Of a stretch of DNA of 64,000 bases, positions 1-9,285 are shown one piece after another. A program made the translations under genes and the position numbers. Each line of letters begins with the position of its first letter. Within the stretch, counting starts at the first letter, position 1. Source of the stretch: Flexilinea flocculi (lineage in GTDB: Bacteria > Chloroflexota > Anaerolineae > Anaerolineales > Anaerolineaceae); contig NZ_DF968180.1 in assembly GCF_001192795.1 (NCBI RefSeq), positions 414,561 through 478,560 on the forward strand. Direction: 5' to 3'. A model generated the notes under the pieces. That model was not told the origin of the DNA and ran no database searches. It worked only from the letters and a program-made list of their open reading frames with translations.

Positions 1-1865
1 TTGAACGTAATACCGGGATAGTCACTTTGAAATATATTCTTCATGAAAAATTGAGACTTGAATCCTTGCCTGATGAAATTTTACAGGCTGATGATCTCTT
101 ATCGTATAAGGATAAAAATTATGGTGTTGTTTTACAGCTTCCAGTAGTTTTATTTGAATATTTTAATGATTTCCGTTTTGACCTGAGCACAGTTGTAAAA
201 ATTCGACATCTTTGGGTTTTTTTGAACTTTTATATCGCGGCTATATTTTTCTATTTGCTAATTTATGAACGATTTCAACATTGGCTCTACTCGCTGATAG
301 CTGTCGCTTTCCTAGTTCTATCCCCCAGAATATTTGGAGAAGCTTTTATAAATATAAAAGATTTGTTGTTCTTATCCTGGTTTATTATTTCATTGTATTT
401 TTTTATTCGTTTTGTTTTTTCTCCTAATATCAAAAATGACATCTTCTTGGGAATTACGATAGCACTATCTTCGAATGCTCGAATTATTGGATTCGTTGTG
501 CTGTTCCTTTTCTGCTTATTTCTTTTGATCAAATTAATTCGAAAAGAGATAACATCGAAACGAGTCTTCTTATTAGTAAGTATTCAATTTTTATTAACAG
601 GATTTCTATGGATCCTTTTTTTGCCGGCATCATGGAATAATCCCATTATTTTTTTGATTGGCGTGATTAAGCTTTTTTCTCATTATGTAATGATCCTATC
701 CGAGTTGTATATGGGAAATTATGTTTTCAGCAATCAATTGCCTTGGCATTATTTATTGGTATGGATAGGAATCTCGACACCAATCTTATATATTTTGTTT
801 TTTCTTTTTGGTCTTACAAATATTATCAATAACGATAAGAAAAAATTTTCAGAAAAATGTTTTATCGATTTTTCCATGATATTCCTTTTTTTGATACCTA
901 TCATAATGTCAATAGTATTGCACTCTACTTTGTATAATGGATGGCGGCATTTTTATTTTATTTATATTCCATTTTTATATATCGCTGTTTATGGTTTTGT
1001 TTGGATCCAAAACTCGAAAATTCATATTCTAAAGATGCTAATTCGTTTTTCAACTATTTTTTCATTGGCAACGACTCTTGTATGGATGATAATGAATCAC
1101 CCTTATCAATATGTATATTTTAATATTTTTTCAAGCGGATATGTCTCTAAGAATTTTGAGAAAGACTATTGGCGATTATCATCGAAAGAATGCTTGGAAT
1201 ATATCCTTAATCGGGATGAAAACTTACGGATATCGATAAATGATTATCAATCATATTTAAGGGTTGGAAAATTAGCGTTCCATATGAAAGATAGTGATCG
1301 GATAATAACTTCTTCCTACGTATGGCCGGCGAATTATCTCATCGCAAATTATACCAATATAACTGGGAATGAATTGAAATTTCCATTCTATACACCAATC
1401 CATCATGTGAAAGTCGATGATATGAAAATTGCTTCTGTCTATCAACGCGATCATCAACAAGATTTATGGGGACAGGAAGTTGTGGAAAAAATAAACACAA
1501 ATGTCAATTCTCATTTAACAGCCAACATGTTTGATGGTGACTTAAATTCAAACTGGATGACAGGGAAACTTCAGAACAGCTCCGATTATCTGGACATCGA
1601 ATTCAAATATCCACTGTTGTTAAATGGACTTACAACGTATATCGGCGAGAATGAAAACGAACGGCCATGGTCTTTACAGATTCTTTCATCCGAAGATGGA
1701 CTCAACTGGGAACCAGTCGAGATTGTCAATCAGAATTTTATCGATTATGAAATAAAAGAAGTGAAAACGAAATATCTGAGGATAAAAAATTCTGAACCCT
1801 CAGAAAAATATACGTGGGCTGTTTATGAATTATTGTTTCATGGAACGAAATTGGAAGATGGCTAA
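1..1865 (+). CDS. GT-C-like polytopic membrane protein with C-terminal discoidin-like domain, 5' truncated
   Basis: The frame is open to the left edge with no stop, so the real start lies outside the window; the first possible in-window start is a TTG at 27. The visible 612 residues contain about ten hydrophobic segments (roughly residues 60-355), with charged loops such as GEAFINIKDLLF typical of dolichyl-phosphate-mannose-dependent (PMT/ArnT-like, GT-C fold) glycosyltransferases. Residues about 485-610 form a soluble tail with the pattern MFDGDLNSNW and WSLQILSSEDGLNW, which resembles F5/8 type C (discoidin) carbohydrate-binding domains. A role in envelope glycan or protein glycosylation is inferred; donor and acceptor are unknown. 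The family call is moderate and the tail call fairly good. The next gene is convergent. Confidence 0.6.
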   Translation, partial: ERNTGIVTLKYILHEKLRLESLPDEILQADDLLSYKDKNYGVVLQLPVVLFEYFNDFRFDLSTVVKIRHLWVFLNFYIAAIFFYLLIYERFQHWLYSLIAVAFLVLSPRIFGEAFINIKDLLFLSWFIISLYFFIRFVFSPNIKNDIFLGITIALSSNARIIGFVVLFLFCLFLLIKLIRKEITSKRVFLLVSIQFLLTGFLWILFLPASWNNPIIFLIGVIKLFSHYVMILSELYMGNYVFSNQLPWHYLLVWIGISTPILYILFFLFGLTNIINNDKKKFSEKCFIDFSMIFLFLIPIIMSIVLHSTLYNGWRHFYFIYIPFLYIAVYGFVWIQNSKIHILKMLIRFSTIFSLATTLVWMIMNHPYQYVYFNIFSSGYVSKNFEKDYWRLSSKECLEYILNRDENLRISINDYQSYLRVGKLAFHMKDSDRIITSSYVWPANYLIANYTNITGNELKFPFYTPIHHVKVDDMKIASVYQRDHQQDLWGQEVVEKINTNVNSHLTANMFDGDLNSNWMTGKLQNSSDYLDIEFKYPLLLNGLTTYIGENENERPWSLQILSSEDGLNWEPVEIVNQNFIDYEIKEVKTKYLRIKNSEPSEKYTWAVYELLFHGTKLEDG

Positions 1866-1905
1866 TTTTTTTTTCACAGTTCGAACCTTTAAAGACTCGA
1901 GAGCC

Positions 1906-2250
1906 TCATTCTTTTCCTGAATTATCATTAGTTTCGATCTGGTTTTTCCGAAATTCTTCGGCAGCTTTCACATAACAGTCCCATAATGCCTGCTTTTCCG
2001 GATCCAAATTGATTTTCAAATGAAGCCGTTTTTCTCTGGCATCGACCATTTGTAAAATGGAGATCGCTAATTCTTTAGCAACCTCGATCGGCATAAACAA
2101 ATAGACTTCGTCAACAGTCTTTTTCTCATCCAGAACAGTACCAAAATTTGATTTCTCGATATTCGGAGCTACGGTTTTTGCATCCAAAATACAAGTCAGA
2201 TTTTGAATGCTGAATGCGAAATTGTTCATGTAGGCTGATTTGTTATTCAT
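1906..2250 (-). CDS. Hypothetical protein, 114 aa, downstream of yceD
   Basis: I do not recognise this protein. It has no signal peptide or membrane segment and is mixed alpha/beta in composition, with an acidic, Asn-rich C terminus (KNQIETNDNSGKE). It starts with ATG 3 nt after the yceD stop, and a GGAAAG stretch inside the end of yceD is placed as a ribosome-binding site, so the two are probably co-transcribed and translationally coupled. The motif VYLFMPIEVAKELAISIL suggests a small regulatory or ribosome-associated fold, but that is speculation. Its reality as a gene is supported by the coupling and by the lack of a competing frame. Confidence 0.6.
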   Translation of the reverse strand: MNNKSAYMNNFAFSIQNLTCILDAKTVAPNIEKSNFGTVLDEKKTVDEVYLFMPIEVAKELAISILQMVDAREKRLHLKINLDPEKQALWDCYVKAAEEFRKNQIETNDNSGKE

Positions 2251-2253
2251 GAT

Positions 2254-2727
2254 TCAACTTTCCTGCGATTGCTGATGCTCACACGTTCCTAAGTTCAGAT
2301 TTGTACCGCATATTGCGCAGAGACCTTTGCATTCAGGTTTACAGATCGGGCATATCGGAATTTCGATCAACAAATATTCTCTGATTAATGGGAGTATGTC
2401 CATCACTCCATTTTCCGGAAGATATAAATCCGCATCGGTATTCTGGCGCAAATGGAAGGCGAATAATTCGTCAAAATTCGATTCGATTTTTTGCGGAAAA
2501 GATTCCAAACATCGTACGCATTCCATTTGAGTTTCGGCAGTGATATGAATGGATGCTAAAATTCCTTGCTGAACGCGATTGACTCGAACAAGACAATGCA
2601 CATCTTCAACTTCAAAATCGTCTTCCAGTTTGAGTGAAGGCGCATCAATATTAAATTCACGATAGGCTCCAACAGCTTCATGAATAAGAAATCCGACATT
2701 AATACGAAAAAGATTGTTCCATTTCAT
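2254..2727 (-). CDS. yceD: YceD/DUF177 family protein with C-terminal zinc-binding cysteines
   Basis: 157 residues. The N-terminal beta-rich region carries the DUF177 hallmark MECVRCLESFPQKIESNFDELF (residues about 87-108), followed by LIREYLLIEIPICPICKPECKGLCAICGTNLN with four to six cysteines likely to bind zinc. DUF177 proteins (YceD in E. coli) are linked to 23S rRNA accumulation and usually precede rpmF. No rpmF (L32) is adjacent here; the next gene is an unknown 114-aa protein. The start ATG follows a GAGGTGAATC stretch that serves as the ribosome-binding site. Family assignment is secure; biochemical function is poorly known. Confidence 0.85.
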   Translation of the reverse strand: MKWNNLFRINVGFLIHEAVGAYREFNIDAPSLKLEDDFEVEDVHCLVRVNRVQQGILASIHITAETQMECVRCLESFPQKIESNFDELFAFHLRQNTDADLYLPENGVMDILPLIREYLLIEIPICPICKPECKGLCAICGTNLNLGTCEHQQSQES

Positions 2728-2784
2728 GATTCACCTCTTGCAAAGGAGATTATAACGCAATTCATAATCGGAACTTAAATTACC

Positions 2785-2850
2785 GCAATTCGAAATATGG
2801 ACAAGTTTTCTCGATTGATTCGAAAGGTTTGTAAATATTTCGAATTGCTG
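2785..2850. repeat. Short form of the AATTCGAAATATGG intergenic repeat
   Basis: Outer inverted ends GCAATTCGAAATATGG and AATATTTCGAATTGC enclose only the sequence ACAAGTTTTCTCGATTGATT plus CGAAAGGTTTG. The central hairpin found in other copies is absent. It lies in the divergent gap between yceD and the next membrane protein gene. The enclosed TCTCGATTGATTCGAAAGG is the same right-hand module seen in the copies near 7.5 kb and 44.4 kb, which suggests an internal-deletion derivative. Confidence 0.8.
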
Positions 2851-2900
2851 GTTAGTGAATTTATTATTCTGAAAATCTGAAGCGTGTTATAAATATCAGC

Positions 2901-4808
2901 ATGAATGATCATTCGTCAAACATCAGAAGTCAATCCGAAAAAAGAACTGATAAAGCACAAATAATTTTATTATTCCTCATAATTCTGGAAGGTTTTTTTG
3001 CTTTATATACCCTGTTTCGTATTCCATCAGAAACGGAGAACGCGATATTTTTTGGCTTTTCGAAAAGCCGATTGCTGTTGATCGTTATAAATATTACGGT
3101 TCTTCTGATTCTGATTGGATTATCAATTTCTTTTTTTATCCCAACAATGAAAAAAATCCGGGATGGTGCAAATGCCTGGATCAAGAATCGAAATCTTTCG
3201 TTTTCCCTTTTTGTAATTTTTTGGATTGTTTTTTGGGTCGGATTGTGGCTTTTCGTTCTTCGGTTTTCGCCAGCTAATCGCTATGACAGTACCGTCGGTT
3301 CCATTGTTGATCGTGTCTGGGGACTTCTTTTGTGGGGTATGCTGAGCAGCTTGCAGATGATGATATTTATCTATGTGAAGAATCAGCAAAATATGAACGG
3401 AATTTCATTACTGCAGATAGCGATTTTATTCACACTTTTCTTATTTTCCTATTATGGCTTTGCTTCCTATTATGATCAGGTAGACTGGTCATTAAGGATG
3501 AATGGTCTGTTCATGATGGTGTTCATTCCTTCGTCGCTTGCATTGATCTGGTCAGTTGGTTATCGTTTTTACAGATCCTCAAAATGGTCATCCGCCATTA
3601 ATAAAGTCTTCCTCTGTTTATTGATCGGCTCAGTGGTTTATCTGGTATACCGATCTACCGGGCAATGGATGGGACGATGGAATACCCCTTCAAAAGCCTA
3701 TTGGGATCTTCTGGCTGAATCGTTTCTGAATGGAAGATTGAATATTATTAATCCTCCAACCACACATGATTTGACTTTATTTCATGGAAAATGGTATGTC
3801 CCGAATCCTCCACTGCCCGCGGTGCTGTTAATGCCTTTTGTACATTGGTATGGTGTCGAAGGAATCAACATGACGGTCGTTTCAGCCTTACTGGGAGCAT
3901 TTAATGCGGTTCTGGTTTTTCTTGTTCTCCAGAGGGCTTCTGATCATTCCATGACAAATTGCAGTTTAAATGCGAATCTTTGGATCACGGCGCTGTTTGC
4001 AATAGGGACAAACCATTATTGGTTGTCCACGATTGGGCAGATGTGGTTTGTCAGTCAGTTGGTCACGATCTTATTTGTTGCCTTCGCATGTCTTTCTGTG
4101 ATTGAAGGGTGGACAGGATGGATCAGTGGTTTCTTGCTGGGATTGGCAATCCTTTCCCGCCCCAACGTGTTTCCGATGGCGATTTTTTTGGCAGGCATTT
4201 TTCTGTGGAGAAATGCCGCCTTCCCAAAAGTTCCCTGGAAGAGGTTTCTCCTTTGGGGAGTCAGTGCAGGAATTCCGGTAATTTTTTCAGGCGGATTACT
4301 GCTTTTCTACAATTATCTTCGATTTGACGACTGGACCGATTTCGGATATGTGACGATTCATGGCGCTGATTGGATTCTTGAAGCCGTGCAAAAATACGGT
4401 ATGTTTAATTTCCATTTTTTTGAAAACAATCTGGATGTGATGATTTTTCGGAGACCCAGACTGGATTTTTCCGGGGAACGATTCTTCTTTCAGCCGGGAA
4501 TTTCCGGCTACAGCATATTGATTATGACACCTCCATTAATATATCTCTTTCGAAGGTTACAGAAAAACTGGTGGATGATCGGTGCATGGTTTTCCATTCT
4601 CCTGACTGTCGGATTGTTGCTTTGTTACCATAATACCGGCGCTGAACAGATTGGATATCGCTACTTGATGGATGCAATTTTGCCGATAATGTTAATTATT
4701 GGAGTCGGAGCAGGCAAAAAACCAGGCGTTTTCTTTAAGACTTCGACGATACTCGGTGTCTTTGTAAATTTCTTATCAATTTACTGGTGGTATCTTGGAA
4801 GAGTGTAA
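2901..4808 (+). CDS. Polytopic membrane protein, GT-C-like
   Basis: 635 residues with around a dozen hydrophobic segments. The stretch near residues 285-310 (DLTLFHGKWYVPNPPLPAVLLMPF) sits in a luminal-type loop between membrane segments. This architecture is common in bacterial glycosyltransferases of the GT-C fold (GT39/GT83-like) and in unassigned membrane proteins of Chloroflexota. No catalytic residues can be named with confidence. ATG 2901 is the first start after the intergenic repeat and has no strong ribosome-binding site. The gene stands alone, divergent from yceD and about 150 bp before priA. Function in envelope polysaccharide assembly is inference. Confidence 0.55.
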   Translation: MNDHSSNIRSQSEKRTDKAQIILLFLIILEGFFALYTLFRIPSETENAIFFGFSKSRLLLIVINITVLLILIGLSISFFIPTMKKIRDGANAWIKNRNLSFSLFVIFWIVFWVGLWLFVLRFSPANRYDSTVGSIVDRVWGLLLWGMLSSLQMMIFIYVKNQQNMNGISLLQIAILFTLFLFSYYGFASYYDQVDWSLRMNGLFMMVFIPSSLALIWSVGYRFYRSSKWSSAINKVFLCLLIGSVVYLVYRSTGQWMGRWNTPSKAYWDLLAESFLNGRLNIINPPTTHDLTLFHGKWYVPNPPLPAVLLMPFVHWYGVEGINMTVVSALLGAFNAVLVFLVLQRASDHSMTNCSLNANLWITALFAIGTNHYWLSTIGQMWFVSQLVTILFVAFACLSVIEGWTGWISGFLLGLAILSRPNVFPMAIFLAGIFLWRNAAFPKVPWKRFLLWGVSAGIPVIFSGGLLLFYNYLRFDDWTDFGYVTIHGADWILEAVQKYGMFNFHFFENNLDVMIFRRPRLDFSGERFFFQPGISGYSILIMTPPLIYLFRRLQKNWWMIGAWFSILLTVGLLLCYHNTGAEQIGYRYLMDAILPIMLIIGVGAGKKPGVFFKTSTILGVFVNFLSIYWWYLGRV

Positions 4809-4961
4809 TCTTACTGATTGGATTTATTCCATTCGATTATTCAAATTCGACAAATACATATAGATAAGTAATTTATATAGAAAAACTATTTTCTAATTTA
4901 AACCAATTTCAAAAATCGTATCCTCGTATGTTAGAAATAAACACGCTAGAAATAGATAGTA

Positions 4962-7466
4962 ATGAAAAGCAACAATCTGATAGAAAATGATCGTTCCAGC
5001 GATAAAAAAAATCCGACTGTCATTCGTGTTGTTTTGAATGTTCCAACTAATGACGGTCTTTTTGATTATGAAGTTCCGGAGGAGCTCCAACAAAAAGCGC
5101 TGCCTGGCTGTTTGGCTGCAGTCCCTTTTCAAAATGAGTTAATGCAAGGGATTATCTGGAAAGTGGACGTAATACCCGAAACAGCTTCGCTACGAAAGAT
5201 AATTCAAGTCATCGATGAAATACCGGTTCTGACAAAACCACAGATGATGCTGGCTGAGATTTTATCGGAGCGCTGTCTGGCTCCGCTTTTTGAGTGTGTC
5301 AATCTATTGTTGACCGAAAAAATTCGAAAATTATCGCAAACACAATTTACACTCATAAAACAAAATCCGCAGATTCCTGGTGCACAACCCACTTTTCTTT
5401 CGGAAGCCAAAAAGAGTACAGTTCGTGATCAAGTACTGGCTGCATTTCCGGATTTAAATGAACCGATTACACCGTTGAAGTTGGATCAGACAGTTGGTAA
5501 AAATCGGTGGCGCTATGCAATAAACAACCTGATCTCAGAGGGCTTTGTCAGGAAAGAAACCGTATTCCATATTTCTGATTACAAACCGAAAATGGTTCGT
5601 GCTGCAAAAATAATCAGCGATCCAAATGGAAACGAATGGATAAAGCTTTCAAACAGTCCTGAAAGGAATGAAAAAAGAAAAAAAGTTTTGCGTTTGCTTC
5701 AGGAACATTCATCAGCAATCCCTCTTCAGAAACTCTACGAAGAAGCTGAAGCAGAACGATCCGACCTTCTTTATTTGGAGAAAAAGGGACTGATTTCACT
5801 CATGGAGATTGAGGTTTGGCGTGATTATGAGTCCAACCTCGAAGAAAATTATCCTTCGGAACAAATTTCTCTCAATTCTGAACAGATACATGCCTTGAAT
5901 ATCATTGAAGCCGGACTCCAAAATACAAAAGAAAAGAAGCCGATTCTGTTGCATGGAGTAACCGGTTCCGGGAAAACAGAACTCTATTTACAAGCTGCGG
6001 AGAGAACCATCGCAGCAGGAAAGCAAGTATTGGTGCTTGTTCCGGAAATTTCCTTAACTCCTCAAATATTGAACCGTTTTCAAAAAAGATTTCCGGAACG
6101 AACAGGGATTTATCATTCTCGTCTGAGCACAGGTGAACGATACGATACCTGGCGTCGCGCTCGCAATGGACAGTTTCAAATCGTCATTGGTCCCAGAAGC
6201 GTCCTTTCCATTCCGCTTCAAAATATCGGTTTAATCATCGTAGATGAATGTCATGATGATTCTTATTACCAGACAGAAGGATTACCCTATTTTTCGGCAG
6301 TTCAGGCTGCGGCGGATTATGCAAAATTATGTCATGCGCAATTAATTTTAGGGAGCGCAACACCAACAACAGCGCAAATGTATAAAGCCGAGCAAAGCAA
6401 TTGGAAAATTGTCAAACTTTTCAACCGTGCGACAGGCGTTCAGCAGCCGATTATCCGGTTGGTGGATATGCGGCAAGAGTTAAAAGCGGGAAATCAGTCT
6501 GTTTTCAGCAGACAGCTATCGCAAGAACTGGAGACAACACTTTCTCTCAAAAAGCAAAGCATTCTTTTCCTCAATCGGCGCGGATCAGCAAGTTATGTCT
6601 TTTGTCATTTTTGCGGTTATGAGTTTCGTTGTCCGAAATGTGAAATTCCGATGACTTCTCATGCACAGAATTCTCAACTGGTCTGTCATTTCTGCGGTTA
6701 TTCACAGCTTCAACCGGAACGATGTCCCGCTTGCGGTCATGCAGAAATTCGTCATTTTGGAACCGGCGTCGAAGAGATCGAACGGATTCTTACTGTTCAA
6801 TACCCGGATGCGCGTTTAATTCGAATGGATGCGGAAACGACCACAAGAAAAGGTCAACATGAGCAGATGCTGACCGCTTTTGCCAGACATGAAGCGGATA
6901 TATTAATTGGCACGCAAATGGTGGCGAAGGGCTTGGACTTTCCCGATGTCCGACTGGTTGGGATGATTCTTGCCGATGTTGGGACAAATTTTCATGACTA
7001 CCGGGCTGATGAACACGCCTTTCAAATGCTAACGCAAGTCGCAGGCCGTGCCGGACGTGCACAGGAACAAGGTTTGGCAATTTTACAGACATTCCAACCG
7101 GCCAGATACTCTATTCGTGCTGTCGTTAAGGGAGATTTTTATGATTTTTATCGTCACGAACTTAAATTTCGTAAGGAAATCGGCTATCCGCCATTTTCGC
7201 GCATGATCCGTCTCGAAATTGCTGATCCGGTTTTAGAAAAAGCGGAATCGAGAGCTTTTCAACTGGCTTCCGATCTGAAAAAATGGATCGATTCTGAAGA
7301 GCATCACGCAACAAGAATGATTGGTCCGGCGCCCTGTTTTTTCCCTCGAATCAATGGGAAGTATCGCTGGCATGTTATTTTACGTGGTCCTGATCCTTTG
7401 CCAATTGTCCAAAAAATCAACACAGAAAAAATCCGAGTGGAAGTAGATCCTCCATCATTATTATGA
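4962..7466 (+). CDS. priA: Primosomal protein N' (replication restart helicase PriA)
   Basis: 834 residues, normal PriA length. An N-terminal DNA-binding region (VVLNVPTNDGLFDYEVPEEL) and winged-helix part precede the superfamily 2 helicase core: Walker A GVTGSGKTE near residue 332 and the DEAH-box variant DECHD near 428. A zinc-binding insert follows with paired cysteines from about residue 547 (CHFCGYEFRCPKC, CHFCG, CPAC), then GTQMVAKGLDFPDV and QVAGRAGRA helicase motifs. PriA reloads the replisome at stalled forks through contacts with SSB and DnaB-loading proteins. The start is the first ATG giving the conserved N terminus; the ribosome-binding site is weak. It appears monocistronic. Confidence 0.97.
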   Translation: MKSNNLIENDRSSDKKNPTVIRVVLNVPTNDGLFDYEVPEELQQKALPGCLAAVPFQNELMQGIIWKVDVIPETASLRKIIQVIDEIPVLTKPQMMLAEILSERCLAPLFECVNLLLTEKIRKLSQTQFTLIKQNPQIPGAQPTFLSEAKKSTVRDQVLAAFPDLNEPITPLKLDQTVGKNRWRYAINNLISEGFVRKETVFHISDYKPKMVRAAKIISDPNGNEWIKLSNSPERNEKRKKVLRLLQEHSSAIPLQKLYEEAEAERSDLLYLEKKGLISLMEIEVWRDYESNLEENYPSEQISLNSEQIHALNIIEAGLQNTKEKKPILLHGVTGSGKTELYLQAAERTIAAGKQVLVLVPEISLTPQILNRFQKRFPERTGIYHSRLSTGERYDTWRRARNGQFQIVIGPRSVLSIPLQNIGLIIVDECHDDSYYQTEGLPYFSAVQAAADYAKLCHAQLILGSATPTTAQMYKAEQSNWKIVKLFNRATGVQQPIIRLVDMRQELKAGNQSVFSRQLSQELETTLSLKKQSILFLNRRGSASYVFCHFCGYEFRCPKCEIPMTSHAQNSQLVCHFCGYSQLQPERCPACGHAEIRHFGTGVEEIERILTVQYPDARLIRMDAETTTRKGQHEQMLTAFARHEADILIGTQMVAKGLDFPDVRLVGMILADVGTNFHDYRADEHAFQMLTQVAGRAGRAQEQGLAILQTFQPARYSIRAVVKGDFYDFYRHELKFRKEIGYPPFSRMIRLEIADPVLEKAESRAFQLASDLKKWIDSEEHHATRMIGPAPCFFPRINGKYRWHVILRGPDPLPIVQKINTEKIRVEVDPPSLL

Positions 7467-7512
7467 AAAAACCGTTCTTTTCCTGCAGCGGCAGTAATTT
7501 TCACTAATATAT

Positions 7513-7633
7513 CAGCGATTCGAAATATGGAGGGAATTATTTATTGTTGCGTTGTTTTTGCGCGGAGCGCAAAAACAACGCAACAATAAGTTTTCTCGAT
7601 TGATTCGAAAGGTTGGTTCATATTTCGAATTAC
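7513..7633. repeat. Full-length AATTCGAAATATGG repeat with 23-bp perfect hairpin
   Basis: Outer ends GCGATTCGAAATATGG and CATATTTCGAATTAC surround a perfect 23-bp inverted repeat at 7541-7563 and 7567-7589 with a 3-nt loop (GGA). The stem starts TTATTGTTGCG and ends TTTTTGCGC. The right module TTTTCTCGATTGATTCGAAA follows. This is one of the two best-preserved copies. It lies between priA and a co-directional gene and lacks a clean T-run, so it is not a typical terminator. Confidence 0.9.
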
Positions 7634-7727
7634 TGCTACTATATTGAATCGCTTGTTTGAATGATAAAGTTAATACATATTCGTAATACCAGATTAACCA
7701 TTCTTTGTTCGTAAGGGAAGGTATGTA

Positions 7728-8981
7728 ATGAAACGAACCATTTTCCTTTTTTTATTGATCCTGACAGTTTTGATCTCACCTGTTTCTGCACAGGAAACAG
7801 CGGAAAATTTGGAAACTGATTGGAGGATTCTTTTTCAATCCGATTTTTCTGATCCGAATCAGACTCTTTGGCCAACAGGCTCTGATGTCAGTGATACGAC
7901 GACGATTGACCGTTCTATTTCCGATTCAACATACCAGTGGAGTATTCAGTCTGCTGGCGGACAATTTTCTTGGTTGAGTTTCCCTGCGGTTGAAAGGACA
8001 GCCGGGTATCAAATTGCTTTCTCAGTGTCCATTCAACTGCCGTCTTATACCCCGTATGCTTGCGCAGGATTGATGTTAAACAAGCAGGAGGATTCATTCT
8101 ATTCCTTTCTTCTCTGTAACGACAGCAGCTATGGATTATTACAGTATCATGAGGGCACATGGGATCAAAAAATACCGTTTTCACCCCTACAATCATATGA
8201 ACAGGATCAGAGCTCAACTATTCGGGTTGAAATCAGCAATGGCTGGGCTGATTTTTATCTGAACGGATTATTGTTGGATACTTATCCAATGAATGATCAA
8301 AATGGAATCAATGGAATCATTGTCCAGCCATTAACTTCTGATGTAACTGCAATTTCTTTTCGTGATATCCGTCTGGAAGAAGCGCCTGCAAAAGCCCAGG
8401 AGACTGTTTTTGCAGATAATGTGCCGGATTCGATTTCCAGAATTCTGAAAATGTTGAAAAACAAGGATCGCATTGATGATATTGCCGGTTCGTTCAGTTC
8501 CTTTCCGGATCAGGAATTGTCTTTGGCACAAATGGGTTATTCAGAGAAAATGGATCTCGGTATCAGTGGACAAGATTATCTGCTTCAATCTGACATTTCC
8601 TGGAAATCGGCTTATGAAAAACCGGATTTTACGAACTCGGGCTGTGGATTCATTTTCCGGAATGAAAACGAATATACTTTTCAGCGCGTTTATCTTAGCC
8701 TTGACGGGAATATCTACTTGAGCGCTTTCCGAAATGGCACAGAGATTCCGATCATGACCTACAATTATGGAACGTGGAGTCTGCAAGGTGAAGGAACGCT
8801 TACACTGGTTGCTGATCAGGCAAAAATATCCATTTTATACAATGAAAATTTGCTTGGCACAATTCATAATGCTTCCTGGATGGCTGATGGAAGTACCGGA
8901 TTGGTTGTGCAGTCAGGAACTAATTTCGATTTTGGAACTTCCTGTACCTTTAAGAATAATCAAATGTATGTATTGAATTAG
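7728..8981 (+). CDS. Secreted protein with two concanavalin A/LamG-like domains
   Basis: 417 residues. Residues 1-21 form a classical signal peptide ending VSA-QE. The mature part seems to hold two related beta-sandwich domains, about 30-210 and 225-415; each has a pattern like YQIAFSVSIQ, GLMLNKQEDSFYSFLL and ADFYLNGLLLDT, as in DUF1080/LamG-type lectin folds. Such modules bind carbohydrates or act as structural exoproteins; no catalytic residues are visible. ATG 7728 follows AAGGGAAGGTATGTA, a usable ribosome-binding site. The gene stands alone, flanked by intergenic repeats on both sides. The fold call is by pattern only. Confidence 0.6.
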   Translation: MKRTIFLFLLILTVLISPVSAQETAENLETDWRILFQSDFSDPNQTLWPTGSDVSDTTTIDRSISDSTYQWSIQSAGGQFSWLSFPAVERTAGYQIAFSVSIQLPSYTPYACAGLMLNKQEDSFYSFLLCNDSSYGLLQYHEGTWDQKIPFSPLQSYEQDQSSTIRVEISNGWADFYLNGLLLDTYPMNDQNGINGIIVQPLTSDVTAISFRDIRLEEAPAKAQETVFADNVPDSISRILKMLKNKDRIDDIAGSFSSFPDQELSLAQMGYSEKMDLGISGQDYLLQSDISWKSAYEKPDFTNSGCGFIFRNENEYTFQRVYLSLDGNIYLSAFRNGTEIPIMTYNYGTWSLQGEGTLTLVADQAKISILYNENLLGTIHNASWMADGSTGLVVQSGTNFDFGTSCTFKNNQMYVLN

Positions 8982-8994
8982 GTGGTTTGATATC

Positions 8995-9092
8995 ATTCGA
9001 AATCCAGCGAGGATTTTTCATTTTGGTGTTTTTTTTGCTGAGCACAAAAAGAAATTTACCTCAAATAATCAATTCCAAATTTCGAATCGCAG
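8995..9092. repeat. Degenerate AATTCGAAATATGG repeat copy
   Basis: Left end ATTCGAAATCCAG and right end CCAAATTTCGAATCGC are recognisable. The central TTTTGGTGTTTTTTTTGCTG and GCACAAAAAG arms are only partly complementary. It occupies most of the gap before the molybdenum hydroxylase genes. Confidence 0.6.
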
Positions 9093-9257
9093 ATTTTTGG
9101 CTATTGTCATACAAATATTCATTTATAATAGAATAACGATAGCGAAATGATACATGCGGAGAATTCAATCTTGGTTCAGTGGTTTGTTAATTTTGAAACC
9201 AATACAAATTCTCAGTCGTAAATGTATCAAAAATATCTGATGTCCATTTTCAATCGT

Positions 9258-9280
9258 AAAAGGCGAAAGCCTTTTGGAGG
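9258..9280 (+). promoter_or_regulatory. GAAA-tetraloop hairpin abutting the ribosome-binding site of the FAD-subunit gene
   Basis: AAAAGGC-GAAA-GCCTTTT forms a 7-bp stem capped by a GNRA-type loop at 9258-9275, and the ribosome-binding site GGAGG follows directly at 9276-9280, 5 nt before the ATG at 9286. The layout could modulate ribosome access or protect the mRNA 5' region. No known riboswitch consensus was recognised upstream. Confidence 0.55.
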
Positions 9281-9285
9281 TCCCT

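Noticed and set aside
7513..7633. Calling the long hairpins simple Rho-independent terminators
   Set aside because: They lack adjacent T-runs, occur equally in divergent promoter gaps and sit inside conserved outer inverted ends, so they are annotated as a repeat family instead.
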